Source: Tolypothrix sp. PCC 7712
GTDB lineage: Bacteria > Cyanobacteriota > Cyanobacteriia > Cyanobacteriales > Nostocaceae
Direction of reading: 5' to 3'
Assembly (NCBI RefSeq): GCF_025860405.1
Contig: NZ_CP063785.1
Location: 7,627,390-7,691,389 of the forward strand
Length of the DNA stretch: 64,000 bases
The notes under the pieces were generated by a model. It was not told the DNA's origin and did not search any database. It saw only the letters and a program-made list of their open reading frames with translations. Below, in pieces: positions 25,407 through 33,974 of this stretch. Positions within the stretch are counted from its first letter, which is position 1; each line of letters begins with the position of its first letter. The translations under genes were made by a program, and so were the position numbers.

Positions 25407-26078
25407 ATGTTGTTAAGGACAATGACTCTTAAACTTGTGAATTTGATTACGGGGGCAATTCTGCTGGTAACAACCTTAGGTTGCGCCACATCAGCGCAGA
25501 ATCAACTCTCCTCAGGGAATAGCGTTACACCTGCACCCACTGCTATCCAAACCAGTTATAACTCAAAAGCCAATAGACCAGCCACTAAAACCGCTACTAT
25601 TAGCATTGAAGGAGAAAAAACTCCTATTACCCTCAGACTGTATAACCAATACAGCGATTTATTTAGTACCTACTTTCCTGAAAAAGATTTTGTAGCGGAA
25701 GGTAATAGTTCTGGTGAAGGAACTGGAGTTAGGTTTATTGCTAATTTTGGAGGGAGTAAAAACGATAATGCATATATCCATGTTGCCTTTTTAAATGATT
25801 TAAAAACTATCAATCAGTTAAGAAGTTTTATAAATGGCAAAAATGGTTTAATTGCATCTAATGGCTGGCGGGCTGTTAGCCGCAGTCAAAAAGTTTCCTA
25901 TTCTTGGGCAAAAGAAAAGATAGTTTTTAGTAAAGGTAAAGATATTGTGGGTGATGTTTACCTTGGTCAGCAAAATGGGAAAGTTTTTTATGTTATTCTC
26001 CAGTTTCCAGTAGCATATGGCGACGGATTTACACCAAGAGCTGACTTGATTTTACAGAATCTCGAGGTAGCTCGTTAA
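25407..26078 (+). CDS. Putative lipoprotein, unknown
   Basis: A 223-residue protein with a lipoprotein signal: a hydrophobic stretch then the lipobox LVTTLGC (cysteine at ~26), so it is probably anchored to a membrane by lipid. A Ser/Thr/Asn/Pro-rich linker (~30-65) leads to a globular part (~70-223) with alternating strands (TISIEGEKTPITLRLY; VRFIANFGG; AYIHVAFLND; FYVILQFPVAYGDGF). I do not recognise the family. Start may be 25407 or the second ATG at 25422. The stop codon TAA abuts the MITE-like element at 26079, so the C-terminus may have been set by its insertion. Confidence 0.75.
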   Translation: MLLRTMTLKLVNLITGAILLVTTLGCATSAQNQLSSGNSVTPAPTAIQTSYNSKANRPATKTATISIEGEKTPITLRLYNQYSDLFSTYFPEKDFVAEGNSSGEGTGVRFIANFGGSKNDNAYIHVAFLNDLKTINQLRSFINGKNGLIASNGWRAVSRSQKVSYSWAKEKIVFSKGKDIVGDVYLGQQNGKVFYVILQFPVAYGDGFTPRADLILQNLEVAR

Positions 26079-26192
26079 GGGACTTCCAACTAAAAAATAT
26101 ACTATCGCTTTTTTGGCAAAGGGGCAGGGAGTAGGGGGGATAAAGAAAATATTTTCTCTCGGAAATTGGATAATTTAATTTCTGGAAGTCCC
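26079..26192. mobile_element. MITE-like element, 114 bp
   Basis: Perfect 10-bp terminal inverted repeats GGGACTTCCA (26079-26088) and TGGAAGTCCC (26183-26192), with further partial pairing inward, flanked on both sides by TAA, a possible target duplication. The interior is non-coding. Its left end touches the stop codon of the lipoprotein gene. Confidence 0.55.
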
Positions 26193-26430
26193 TAATACTA
26201 AATGCAGCAGACTTAGATTTAATTATGATAGGTGATTACTGAGAATTTGGTCACCAGTGGAATACATAAAAATTCCCCGATTCGCCATCAGCAGCAAACT
26301 CAACGGTAAATTCTAGAGATATTTATAGCTGATAAATCTCTTGCTGGATAGTAGATGTAGAGTTCATCTTCTTTTAAAATCTCCCTAATTTAAGCCAAAC
26401 AATTGCTAAAGAGAGATTAAGAGGCAGTAA
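26193..26430. other. Intergenic region, no gene seen
   Basis: A 238-bp stretch between the MITE-like element and the PEP-CTERM remnant. No gene or strong structure is visible; it may hold degraded coding sequence of the remnant. Confidence 0.35.
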
Positions 26431-26652
26431 GATTGTGAATCAACTGAAAGCTTACACCTTAGCTTAGACCAGATTTTTAGCAGTAGCGATCAATTGTTAG
26501 TTAATACTCCTATCAGCTTTCAGCGGACAGTAGAAGTCCCAGAGTCTTCGCTTTTAGCTGGATTAGCGATCGCGGGTGCTGGCTTATTATTTCTGCGCCA
26601 CAAAAAGCAAGTGGGAGTGTTGGTTAAATCAGAGAATAGTGAACAACTGTGA
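26431..26652 (+). pseudogene. C-terminal remnant of a PEP-CTERM protein
   Basis: A 73-codon frame with no start codon (a stop lies directly upstream) ends in VPESSLLAGLAIAGAGLLF followed by LRHKKQ: a PEP-like motif, a membrane helix and a basic tail, the layout of a PEP-CTERM sorting signal, which directs exported proteins to the exosortase system. The rest of the gene is not recognisable upstream. It is read as a 5'-truncated gene remnant. Confidence 0.5.
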
Positions 26653-26660
26653 AAGAATTA

Positions 26661-26678
26661 AGGGTGCTTAAGCACCCT
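26661..26678. terminator. Perfect palindrome AGGGTGCTTAAGCACCCT
   Basis: An 18-bp perfect palindrome that overlaps the last two bases of the Doc exon 2 stop codon on the minus strand. Without a T-run it may be a weak terminator or a protein-binding site. Confidence 0.35.
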
Positions 26679-26865
26679 AGGGAAAATCTCTAAAATCAGC
26701 TATAGAAACAATATGGCTGCGAAGCCACTCAGTAAATTCATTTCTTCCTAACTGTCCGGCTGCTACTTGCAAAATTACCTGTTCTTGTTCATCCACTGTG
26801 GCGTTAATCTCAAAACCATTCAAAATCAAGAAAACTTCCATTGCAGCGTGACCGATGCGTTTATT
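26677..26865 (-). CDS. doc: Doc/Fic toxin, exon 2 (C-terminal part)
   Basis: Sixty-two codons plus stop, read in phase with exon 1 (29319-29534) once the group II intron is removed. It begins NKRIGHAAMEVFLILNGF, which completes the Fic motif HPFIDGNKR, with NKR binding the nucleotide phosphate. It continues with the expected C-terminal helices of the death-on-curing family (VILQVAAGQLGRNEFTEWL). The joined protein is 134 residues, a normal Doc length. A continuous frame from an ATG at 26982 reads through intron domains V and VI into this exon and is not a real gene. Confidence 0.85.
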   Translation of the reverse strand, partial: NKRIGHAAMEVFLILNGFEINATVDEQEQVILQVAAGQLGRNEFTEWLRSHIVSIADFRDFP

Positions 26866-29318
26866 ATTAAACTCAGCAAGACTGTCACCAATCCTGCTGG
26901 TCTTCAAAACCGTACTTGAGACTTTCACCTCATACGGCTCCTCAATGACTTGACCCAAGTCGTGGGTACTTCTCACTACCACATCACATTTATTTCTGTA
27001 TCGCTCTTAGGTTGATTATAAGAGTTGTCAGTGGCAGTTTTAACGTCGTGACAATGCCTATGTAATGCTTGCAGATTGTCGTATACATCCTTTCCACCTT
27101 GCGATTTAGGAATGATATGGTCAATCTCGATTAGGTCATCTTCTCTAAAGTACAATCCGCAATGAGAGCATTTCCCCTTTTGCTTTTTAAGTAGTATTGC
27201 TACTCTTTTAGGTACTAAGGGATTTTCGCCCTTTCTTGAACTCCAATATTTTAAGTTCCCATCGAACGGTGAGGCATCACCTTTTACTTTTACGTGTCTC
27301 ACAATTTCTTTTTGTGAGTGTTTGAATAGCCTCATTGTGATTTCTCCGTTCTTTGTTGCTGCGAATACCCAGTTATCGCCACCTACTGTATGCCAATATT
27401 TCTTGGTTACCCATACATTAGACTTGTCAGGGTGACGACGTTTTCCCCAGCGTTTCAGCTTCTGATATATTAGATGACTTAGCTTTGAGAATATCTCTTT
27501 ACTCACTGATGTTGAGTAATAGTTAACCCATCCCCTGATTACAGGGTTAAGTTTACTTATTAGTGTTTCTTGTGCAGCATTTTTGTGATTATCGATTATT
27601 CTTGCTATGTCATCGTAGTGTTTCTTTACTGATTTTACACTAGGCTTGATGAGTGTTTTATACCCTAACTTTTTACCGTTCGATAATTTTCCAGAGTCAT
27701 TCTTTCCCACTTTGTATTGTTTCACATTGAAACCGAGGAAATTAAATCCTACTTCTTGCGAGGCGAATATCTCTGAGCTTTTGAAAGTCGAAACTATACG
27801 GGTTTTGTTAGGGTTTAATTCCAGTCCCATTTCTGCTAACCACGTTTTTACTATTTCTTTGAGTACTATTATTTGAGTTTTATTGGGGGCAAGAATCACA
27901 AAATCGTCTGCATATCTAATTAGGGATATACTGTTCTGATTCTTCACCTTTCCTCCTCTCTGGCTGGCTGCAAACTCCTTTACTAGCTTTTCTAGCCCAT
28001 GTAAGGCAATATTGGCTAATAGTGGAGATATTACACCGCCTTGTGGCGTTCCCTCAGTAGTTTCTGAGAAATGACCATTGTCTAGTACTCCTGCTTTCAA
28101 CCATGCTTTTATTTGCCTCCTCATGGTCGGGAATGTGTTAATTTTGGTCAATAGTTTTTCGTGGTTTATTTTATCGAAGCATTTTGAAATATCAGCATCT
28201 AATACCCATTTGTTTGAGTATCTGATACTATTAAATATTGCTTCTCTTGCATCATGGGCATTGCGTCCGGGTCTGAAACCGTAACTATTGGGCTCAAATT
28301 TTGCCTCCCATTCTGGTTCTAATGCCAGTTTGACAAGCGATTGAGTTGCTCTATCTTGCATTGTGGGTATTCCTAGTGGTCGTTTTTCAACGTTTCCGGG
28401 TTTTGGAATCCATACTCTACGAGTTGCTTTTACCTTATGGTTAAGCTTCATATTCATTACCAAAGTGAGTCTGGCTGATGGTTTAAGGGATTTTACACCG
28501 TCAATACCTGCTGCCTTCTTTCCTTGGTTATCTTGGGTGACTTTTCTTACTGCAAGAGCTTTTCCAGACCAAGACCTCATCAGGGTTTTTTGGAGTTTGC
28601 GGACTGCCTTAGTATCACCACGTTGAGAAGCTTGGTATATTCTTTTCTGAAGCTTGTATACGCTACGTTCTAACTTTCGCCAGGGTATCGTATTCCATTC
28701 CGCCGTAGTCTTTAAACTCGTATTAGACATATATACTTCCTAATCAGACCAATCCTTTCAAATCATTGTGAGTACGTCAGCATATTTCAATCATTACAAT
28801 TAAACATTTGCTTCTTACTCAATCTCTCCACGTTATTACATCCGGTTAGCACCTACTCAGATACTCGACCATCTGAGAGTAAATAACGGGTTACTTCGTT
28901 CCGAATAACAATGCTATGTATCTTTAGAGTGACACTATTCACCGGGTTTATTGGGAGTGCATACTGGTCAAGGTAAAATTTGCCAGTCCTTTATCCTTTA
29001 CCTTTTGGTTGTAGCGATTCAGCCTGATTGCGCTACTGTTTTATCACGATGATTCAGACGTGTCTTTAAGCCTTGGCTTTACTCATGGATACTTTGCTTG
29101 GTGATTACCACATTAGGCTTGCAGTATTTCCACCTTTTATCCCCGCTTTACCGATTGATGGCTAGTCTCTACAGTAGGGGATATGCTTTCACTCCAGCAC
29201 TTGGAGGGTAGGTTTTGCACCTACATTGTTATTCAGTTATCAAAAGATTCTCATGAATCTTAAGCGGCTAATCCTCCTTAAGCCCTATTGGGATTGGTTT
29301 CTAGCCAACGAATCGCAC
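26866..29318 (-). mobile_element. Group II intron with RT-maturase, 2453 bp
   Basis: The minus strand shows all parts of a complete group II intron. The 5' end is GTGCG (29318-29314), directly after the codon for Gly of HPFIDG. The 3' end is ...GTTTAAT at 26866 (AY consensus), directly before AAT AAA CGC (NKR). Domain V is the conserved 34-nt hairpin at 26940-26907 (GAGCCGTATGAGGTGAAAG...GTACGGTTT). Domain VI follows: CAGCAGGA pairs with TCTTGCTG, and a bulged A at 26873, eight bases from the 3' end and flanked by GAC/GTT pairs, fits as branch point. About 590 nt of non-coding RNA (domains I-III) precede the maturase frame, which lies in domain IV. Confidence 0.93.
26976..28730 (-). CDS. ltrA: Group II intron reverse transcriptase-maturase with HNH domain
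   Basis: A 584-residue intron-encoded protein that assists splicing and moves the intron by target-primed reverse transcription. The RT domain (~70-340) has IPKPGNVEKRPLGIPTMQDR, SYGFRPGRNAHDA, the catalytic Asp in VLDADISKCFD, GTPQGGVISPLLANI and the second catalytic pair in YADD (~272). Domain X/maturase follows (~370-490: LNPVIRGWVNYYS). The C-terminal HNH nuclease (~520-570) has CSHCG, IDHIIPKSQGG and HRHCHD, all expected metal and catalytic residues. ATG at 28730 after GGAAG. No frameshift or stop is seen, so the protein looks functional. The type resembles cyanobacterial chloroplast-like (CL) intron proteins. Confidence 0.95.
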   Translation of the reverse strand: MSNTSLKTTAEWNTIPWRKLERSVYKLQKRIYQASQRGDTKAVRKLQKTLMRSWSGKALAVRKVTQDNQGKKAAGIDGVKSLKPSARLTLVMNMKLNHKVKATRRVWIPKPGNVEKRPLGIPTMQDRATQSLVKLALEPEWEAKFEPNSYGFRPGRNAHDAREAIFNSIRYSNKWVLDADISKCFDKINHEKLLTKINTFPTMRRQIKAWLKAGVLDNGHFSETTEGTPQGGVISPLLANIALHGLEKLVKEFAASQRGGKVKNQNSISLIRYADDFVILAPNKTQIIVLKEIVKTWLAEMGLELNPNKTRIVSTFKSSEIFASQEVGFNFLGFNVKQYKVGKNDSGKLSNGKKLGYKTLIKPSVKSVKKHYDDIARIIDNHKNAAQETLISKLNPVIRGWVNYYSTSVSKEIFSKLSHLIYQKLKRWGKRRHPDKSNVWVTKKYWHTVGGDNWVFAATKNGEITMRLFKHSQKEIVRHVKVKGDASPFDGNLKYWSSRKGENPLVPKRVAILLKKQKGKCSHCGLYFREDDLIEIDHIIPKSQGGKDVYDNLQALHRHCHDVKTATDNSYNQPKSDTEINVMW

Positions 29319-29534
29319 TCCATCTATGAAAGGATGATTCTTAATCAGTGAAAAACTTAGTGCTGAAGCCTTTTCAACGATGGTTGAATAAAGTTCCTCT
29401 CCACCAAAGGTCATTTTTGGTTGCGCTAAAGCTGATTCCAAAGCGCCAAGGTTAGCAATACCAGCAGAACCACCAGACTGCTCAATGATGCGATTATAAA
29501 GTGCTAATACCTCTTGCAAAGTCAGATAGCGCAT
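29319..29534 (-). CDS. doc: Doc/Fic toxin, exon 1 (N-terminal part)
   Basis: Exactly 72 codons from ATG (29534) to the intron boundary. It begins MRYLTLQEVLALYNRII, typical of death-on-curing toxins, and ends SLIKNHPFIDG, the first half of the Fic motif, with the catalytic histidine. Doc kinases inactivate elongation factor Tu by phosphorylation; other Fic proteins adenylylate targets. Reading straight on into the intron gives a short unspliced tail (VRFVG then stop), so the unspliced message would give only an inactive 77-residue product. The ATG overlaps the stop codon of the upstream antitoxin-like gene (TAATG). Confidence 0.85.
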
Positions 29535-29731
29535 TATGCTAGACGCTTGTACAGTTCAGCATTTTTATTGAGTACGTAGTCCATTGCATCTGGAAATGAT
29601 GTTTCTGGCTGATTGAGCAATTCTTCAACACCTATTAACACCAATTCTTCTATTGATATTCCCAGACGAGTAGCTCTTTGTTGCAACTTCAGCAAATGCT
29701 CATCTGGAATTTGGATTGTAATGGTATTCAT
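29534..29731 (-). CDS. Antitoxin-like small DNA-binding protein
   Basis: A 65-residue protein, ATG at 29731. The N-terminus (MNTITIQIPDEHLLKLQQRATRLG) has a beta strand then helix, as in ribbon-helix-helix repressors and antitoxins; the C-terminal half (PETSFPDAMDYVLNKNAELYKRLA) is the type that wraps a partner toxin. Its stop codon overlaps the start codon of doc by one base. It is therefore the probable antitoxin, which would bind the operon promoter and neutralise Doc. That pairing is inferred from gene order. Confidence 0.78.
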   Translation of the reverse strand: MNTITIQIPDEHLLKLQQRATRLGISIEELVLIGVEELLNQPETSFPDAMDYVLNKNAELYKRLA

Positions 29732-29899
29732 AGTAGGCTCAAAAGCTTGCAGTTAATACAACTCTAGCACTAGCAATGCTGTGGAATTCTGTAATAGAAG
29801 CGATCGCCTGGAAAATGAACTTGACAATTACTTTATCTGTAACGCGATTAGGTAAGAAACCGATAGAATAATTCTCTGTCCTTTTGGTGCATTAGTTAC

Positions 29900-32800
29900 A
29901 TGACTGCCCAATCCTCTGCTCCCTTTTCACCCCAAGAAATCGCCGCTGAAGGTTTGAAACCAGAAGAATACGAAGAAATTGTCCGACGGTTAGGGCGACA
30001 TCCCAACAAAGCTGAACTAGGAATGTTTGGGGTAATGTGGTCAGAGCATTGTTGTTATAAAAATTCCCGGCCTTTACTCAAACAGTTTCCCACAACAGGC
30101 CCCCGAATTCTGGTTGGGCCTGGTGAAAATGCTGGTGTTGTAGATTTAGGCGACGGATTACAACTTGCTTTTAAGATTGAATCTCATAATCACCCCTCAG
30201 CAGTTGAACCCTTCCAAGGTGCGGCAACGGGAGTCGGAGGTATCCTGAGAGATATCTTTACGATGGGTGCGCGTCCCATAGCTTTGTTGAATTCCTTGCG
30301 CTTTGGTTCCCTAGAGGATGGTAAAACTCAAAGGCTGTTCCAAGGTGTTGTAGCTGGGATTAGCCACTATGGTAATTGCTTGGTTGGTAATGAAACATTT
30401 ATCTGGCGCGATCGCAATGGTGTCAATTTCGACAAAATTGGCAACTTTGTCGAATCGCGGTTGCGTGGAAATGTTACCACTCTAGAATTAGATGATGCGA
30501 TTGCAGTTGAAACTCTTTCTCTAGACCCTGATACTCATGCTAGTTGTTGGCAGCGTGTACGGCGGATTTTCAAGAGACGCACTCAAACTCTGGTAACTAT
30601 TCGTACAAATCTGGGTCGTACTCTCACGGTGACACCAGATCATCCCATGTTGGTGCAGTCAAAGGGTCAATGGGATATCTGTACTGCCCAATCTTTAAAA
30701 GTAGGTGATGAAATCCCCATTCTTACTGCTTTACCAGAAAGCGATCGCGCCGAAGAAATTCTCCCATTAGATTTAATATCTACTTTGAATCCAGAAGATG
30801 GGACTGGTAAAGATGTATATGTGGAACTCCCCGCAACTTGGCAACCGACAGCAGAAATTCGTACAGCTTTGCGATTACTCGAACCTTCTGCGGTTAATCG
30901 TCATCAGTACTTGAAAGATGGTAGGTTGCCCCTAGGATATTTTCTCGCTTTAGAATCCGTACTCAAAATATCCCGGAGCGAAGTCCGCCTGTTCCGTCGT
31001 GGCAAAGCCAATTATATGCGGGCGGTTATCACCCCTGATGCAGGTTTTGCACGATTACTGGGCTATTACCTCTCAGAAGGATGTGTCTCTCAAAATGGCA
31101 ATACCTATAAGATTATTTTTACTTTCGCTCTCCATGAAAGTGAATATATCGAAGATGTTGTCAGCGCTTTAAAAGATTTGGGATTACGCCCATGTGTGGA
31201 AAAACGGTCTTCAACAATCGCCGTTTATGCTACTTCTTGGCTGTTTGGGCATATCTTGAAAAATGTTTGGCAGTGTGGTGCTGGTGCCAGCAATAAAGCT
31301 TTTCCCAGTTTTGTGTTCACATGGCCAAGTCATTTACAACGTGAAGCCCTCAAGGGTTTACTTAGAGGCGATGGTTCCCTAACTACAAAAACTCATGGCA
31401 GTCATGCCAAAATATCGTTTGCGACAACTAGCCACAAGTTGTTTGAGCAAACTCTGATGCTAATTCAAAATCAAGGGGCAATTCCTTACATTTATCAACG
31501 ACCAGCATCAGTAGGAGAGATAGAAGGGCGCAAGCATACAAGATTACCATTATGGCAGTTAGAAGTTACCAACTTTGCTGGACTAACCGCTTTAGCTAAT
31601 GTATTTTCTCAAGCAAGAACGGCAGAACTAGCTACTGCTTTGGCACGGTATGACGGAACAAAATATTCTTTCCCACGTTTCCGTCAACCTGCAAATACCT
31701 TAGCAGTGGTCAAAATTACCAGTATAGAAACCAAAAACGTTGATGAATGCAATGTCTACGATGTAGAAGTAGATAATACTCATCTTTTCGTTACGACTTC
31801 TGGTATTATCACCCACAATTGCGTTGGAGTTCCCACTGTTGGTGGTGAAGTTTACTTTGACCCTGCTTATTCTGGCAATCCCTTAGTAAATGTCATGGCT
31901 TTGGGATTGATGGAAACTCCAGAAATCGTCAAATCTGGGGCTTCTGGGATTGGTAACCCTGTGCTGTATGTCGGTTCCACCACCGGACGCGATGGTATGG
32001 GAGGCGCAAGTTTTGCTAGTGCAGAATTGAGTGATGAATCTTTAGATGACCGTCCGGCTGTGCAAGTTGGCGACCCATTTTTAGAAAAATCATTAATTGA
32101 AGCCTGTTTAGAAGCATTTAAGACAGGTGCGGTTGTCGCCGCCCAAGATATGGGTGCTGCAGGTATTACCTGTTCCACATCAGAGATGGCTGCTAAAGGC
32201 GGTGTCGGTATTGAACTCGATTTAGATAAAATTCCGGTGCGGGAATTGGGGATGGTTCCCTATGAATATCTGCTTTCGGAATCGCAAGAACGGATGCTGT
32301 TTGTTGCCCACAAGGGAAGAGAACAAGAGTTAATTGATATTTTTCACCGTTGGGGACTCCAGGCTGTTGTCGCTGGGAATGTGATTGCGGAACCAATTGT
32401 ACGGATTCTATTTGAGGGTGGAATCGCAGCCGAAATTCCGGCTGATGCTTTAGCAGAAAACACTCCCCTTTATCATCGGGAATTGTTGGCGGAACCTCCA
32501 GAATATGCGCGCCAAGCTTGGGAATGGCAGGCTGATTCGTTACCTCCTTGCAATACTACTGGGATTGAAATTCAAGGAAGTCTGCAAAGTTGGAATGATA
32601 TTCTGTTAACTTTGCTGGATACTCCCACCATTGCTTCTAAAAGCTGGGTATATCGTCAGTATGACCATCAGGTGCAGAATAATACGGTGATTTTCCCTGG
32701 TGGTGCTGATGCGGCTGTGGTGCGCTTACGTCCTTTAGAACCCCCTGGAAAAACAGGAAGTAAGACAGGTGTCGCCGCAACAGTAGATTGCAATCCGCGT

Positions 32801-33700
32801 TATGTTTATCTTGACCCTTACGAAGGTGCTAAGGCTGTGGTGGCTGAAGCTGCACGCAATCTTAGCTGTGTGGGTGCTGAACCCTTAGCTGTGACAGATA
32901 ACTTAAATTTTGGTAGCCCAGAAAAACCCATAGGATACTGGCAATTAGCAGAAGCTTGTCGCGGTTTAGCTGAAGGTTGTCGGGAATTGGCTACTCCTGT
33001 AACTGGTGGGAATGTTTCTCTTTATAATGAAACCCTGGATTCTCAAGGAAATCCCCAGCCGATTTATCCGACTCCGGTTGTCGGGATGGTGGGATTAATT
33101 CCCGATATCAGCAAAATTTGTGGTCAAGCTTGGCAAGCTGCAGGTGATGCGATTTATCTTTTAGGGTCACTGCCACAATCTAATGATAATTTAGGTGCTT
33201 CCGAATATTTAGTCGCAATTCACAATACTATCGCTGGTAAACCGCCCAAGGTGGATTTTGAATCGGAACGTCGGATTCAGAAAGTTTGTCGTGAGGGGAT
33301 TCGTGCAGGCTGGATACGTTCAGCCCATGATTGTGCTGAGGGCGGATTAGCTGTGGCTTTAGCCGAATCTTGTATTGCTGGTAACTTGGGGGCGCAAATC
33401 ACTTTAGAATTACCAGCCAATAACTCCACAAGGTGGGATACATTGCTATTTGGCGAAGGTGGTGGACAAATTTTAGTGTCCGTGGGTTCAGAACAACAGG
33501 AAATTTGGGAATCCTATTTACAGGAACATCTCAATCAACAATGGCAAAAACTGGGCATAGTGGTTAATTCAGAGATGGGTTTGGGGGTCTTAACCTCTGA
33601 TAACCAAACCTTAATAAAAGGTAGTATCAACGATATGACAAATCGCTATTCCCAAGCGATCGCTAAACGATTAGCAGTTCATATTACTACCCCCAGTTAA
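29900..33700 (+). CDS. purL: Phosphoribosylformylglycinamidine synthase PurL with intein
   Basis: A 1266-residue frame made of a PurL enzyme interrupted by an intein (residues 160-640). Without it PurL is 785 residues, the normal size of the small-type synthase II subunit that works with PurS and PurQ to convert FGAR to FGAM with ATP and glutamine. Family marks: WSEHCCYKNSRPLL (~47-60), the ATP/substrate site FKIESHNHPSAVEPFQGAATGVGG (~91-114), GARPIALLNSLRFG, and in the second half the DMGAAGITCSTSEMA and GGNVSLYNET motifs. The insertion falls between SHYGN and CVGVPTVGGE, a highly conserved active-site strand. Splicing is required for function. ATG at 29900. purF follows 274 bp downstream. 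Confidence 0.96.
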   Translation: MTAQSSAPFSPQEIAAEGLKPEEYEEIVRRLGRHPNKAELGMFGVMWSEHCCYKNSRPLLKQFPTTGPRILVGPGENAGVVDLGDGLQLAFKIESHNHPSAVEPFQGAATGVGGILRDIFTMGARPIALLNSLRFGSLEDGKTQRLFQGVVAGISHYGNCLVGNETFIWRDRNGVNFDKIGNFVESRLRGNVTTLELDDAIAVETLSLDPDTHASCWQRVRRIFKRRTQTLVTIRTNLGRTLTVTPDHPMLVQSKGQWDICTAQSLKVGDEIPILTALPESDRAEEILPLDLISTLNPEDGTGKDVYVELPATWQPTAEIRTALRLLEPSAVNRHQYLKDGRLPLGYFLALESVLKISRSEVRLFRRGKANYMRAVITPDAGFARLLGYYLSEGCVSQNGNTYKIIFTFALHESEYIEDVVSALKDLGLRPCVEKRSSTIAVYATSWLFGHILKNVWQCGAGASNKAFPSFVFTWPSHLQREALKGLLRGDGSLTTKTHGSHAKISFATTSHKLFEQTLMLIQNQGAIPYIYQRPASVGEIEGRKHTRLPLWQLEVTNFAGLTALANVFSQARTAELATALARYDGTKYSFPRFRQPANTLAVVKITSIETKNVDECNVYDVEVDNTHLFVTTSGIITHNCVGVPTVGGEVYFDPAYSGNPLVNVMALGLMETPEIVKSGASGIGNPVLYVGSTTGRDGMGGASFASAELSDESLDDRPAVQVGDPFLEKSLIEACLEAFKTGAVVAAQDMGAAGITCSTSEMAAKGGVGIELDLDKIPVRELGMVPYEYLLSESQERMLFVAHKGREQELIDIFHRWGLQAVVAGNVIAEPIVRILFEGGIAAEIPADALAENTPLYHRELLAEPPEYARQAWEWQADSLPPCNTTGIEIQGSLQSWNDILLTLLDTPTIASKSWVYRQYDHQVQNNTVIFPGGADAAVVRLRPLEPPGKTGSKTGVAATVDCNPRYVYLDPYEGAKAVVAEAARNLSCVGAEPLAVTDNLNFGSPEKPIGYWQLAEACRGLAEGCRELATPVTGGNVSLYNETLDSQGNPQPIYPTPVVGMVGLIPDISKICGQAWQAAGDAIYLLGSLPQSNDNLGASEYLVAIHNTIAGKPPKVDFESERRIQKVCREGIRAGWIRSAHDCAEGGLAVALAESCIAGNLGAQITLELPANNSTRWDTLLFGEGGGQILVSVGSEQQEIWESYLQEHLNQQWQKLGIVVNSEMGLGVLTSDNQTLIKGSINDMTNRYSQAIAKRLAVHITTPS
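30377..31819 (+). other. In-frame intein with LAGLIDADG endonuclease, 481 aa
   Basis: The intein starts at Cys (CLVGNETFIW, block A) and ends in ITHN before a Cys +1 of the C-extein. Block B is LTVTPDHPMLV (~243-253 of the precursor, with the TxxH histidine). The homing endonuclease has two motifs, LLGYYLSEGCV (~382) and LKGLLRGDGSL (~487). Blocks F and G are VYDVEVDNTHLFVTTSGIITHN. All splice-active residues (Cys1, block-B His, penultimate His, terminal Asn, Cys+1) are present, and both endonuclease motifs keep their acidic residues, so splicing is likely to be active and homing possible. Confidence 0.95.
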
Positions 33701-33974
33701 TTCGTATAATCCCCCCTATGGGAATTATTAGCATCATTTAGCATAATTACGGTACTGTTTTAATGGATGGTTAAAGATTTGTTAAGAAGTCTGCATCTAT
33801 CCACCCATAGAAATCGGGGATTTTAAATTTTGGATTTGGGATGGTAGAAACTTTGCCGACAAGGTTTCTATCACCTACAAGACTGAGACCAAAAATCTCC
33901 CATAATACTATCTCTGCCCATTTGGGATTGCACAATCCCAGTGACTCGACACCACCACCAGGAGCAAAGCTAGC

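Noticed and set aside
26677..26982. 101-codon minus-strand open frame starting MVVRSTHDLGQ
   Set aside because: Its first 39 codons are intron domains IV-VI (domain V reads EEPYEVKVSSTVLK); only the part from NKR on is coding, as exon 2 of doc.
27646..28626. Several plus-strand frames of 68-87 codons
   Set aside because: Antisense to the intron maturase, whose motifs are intact.
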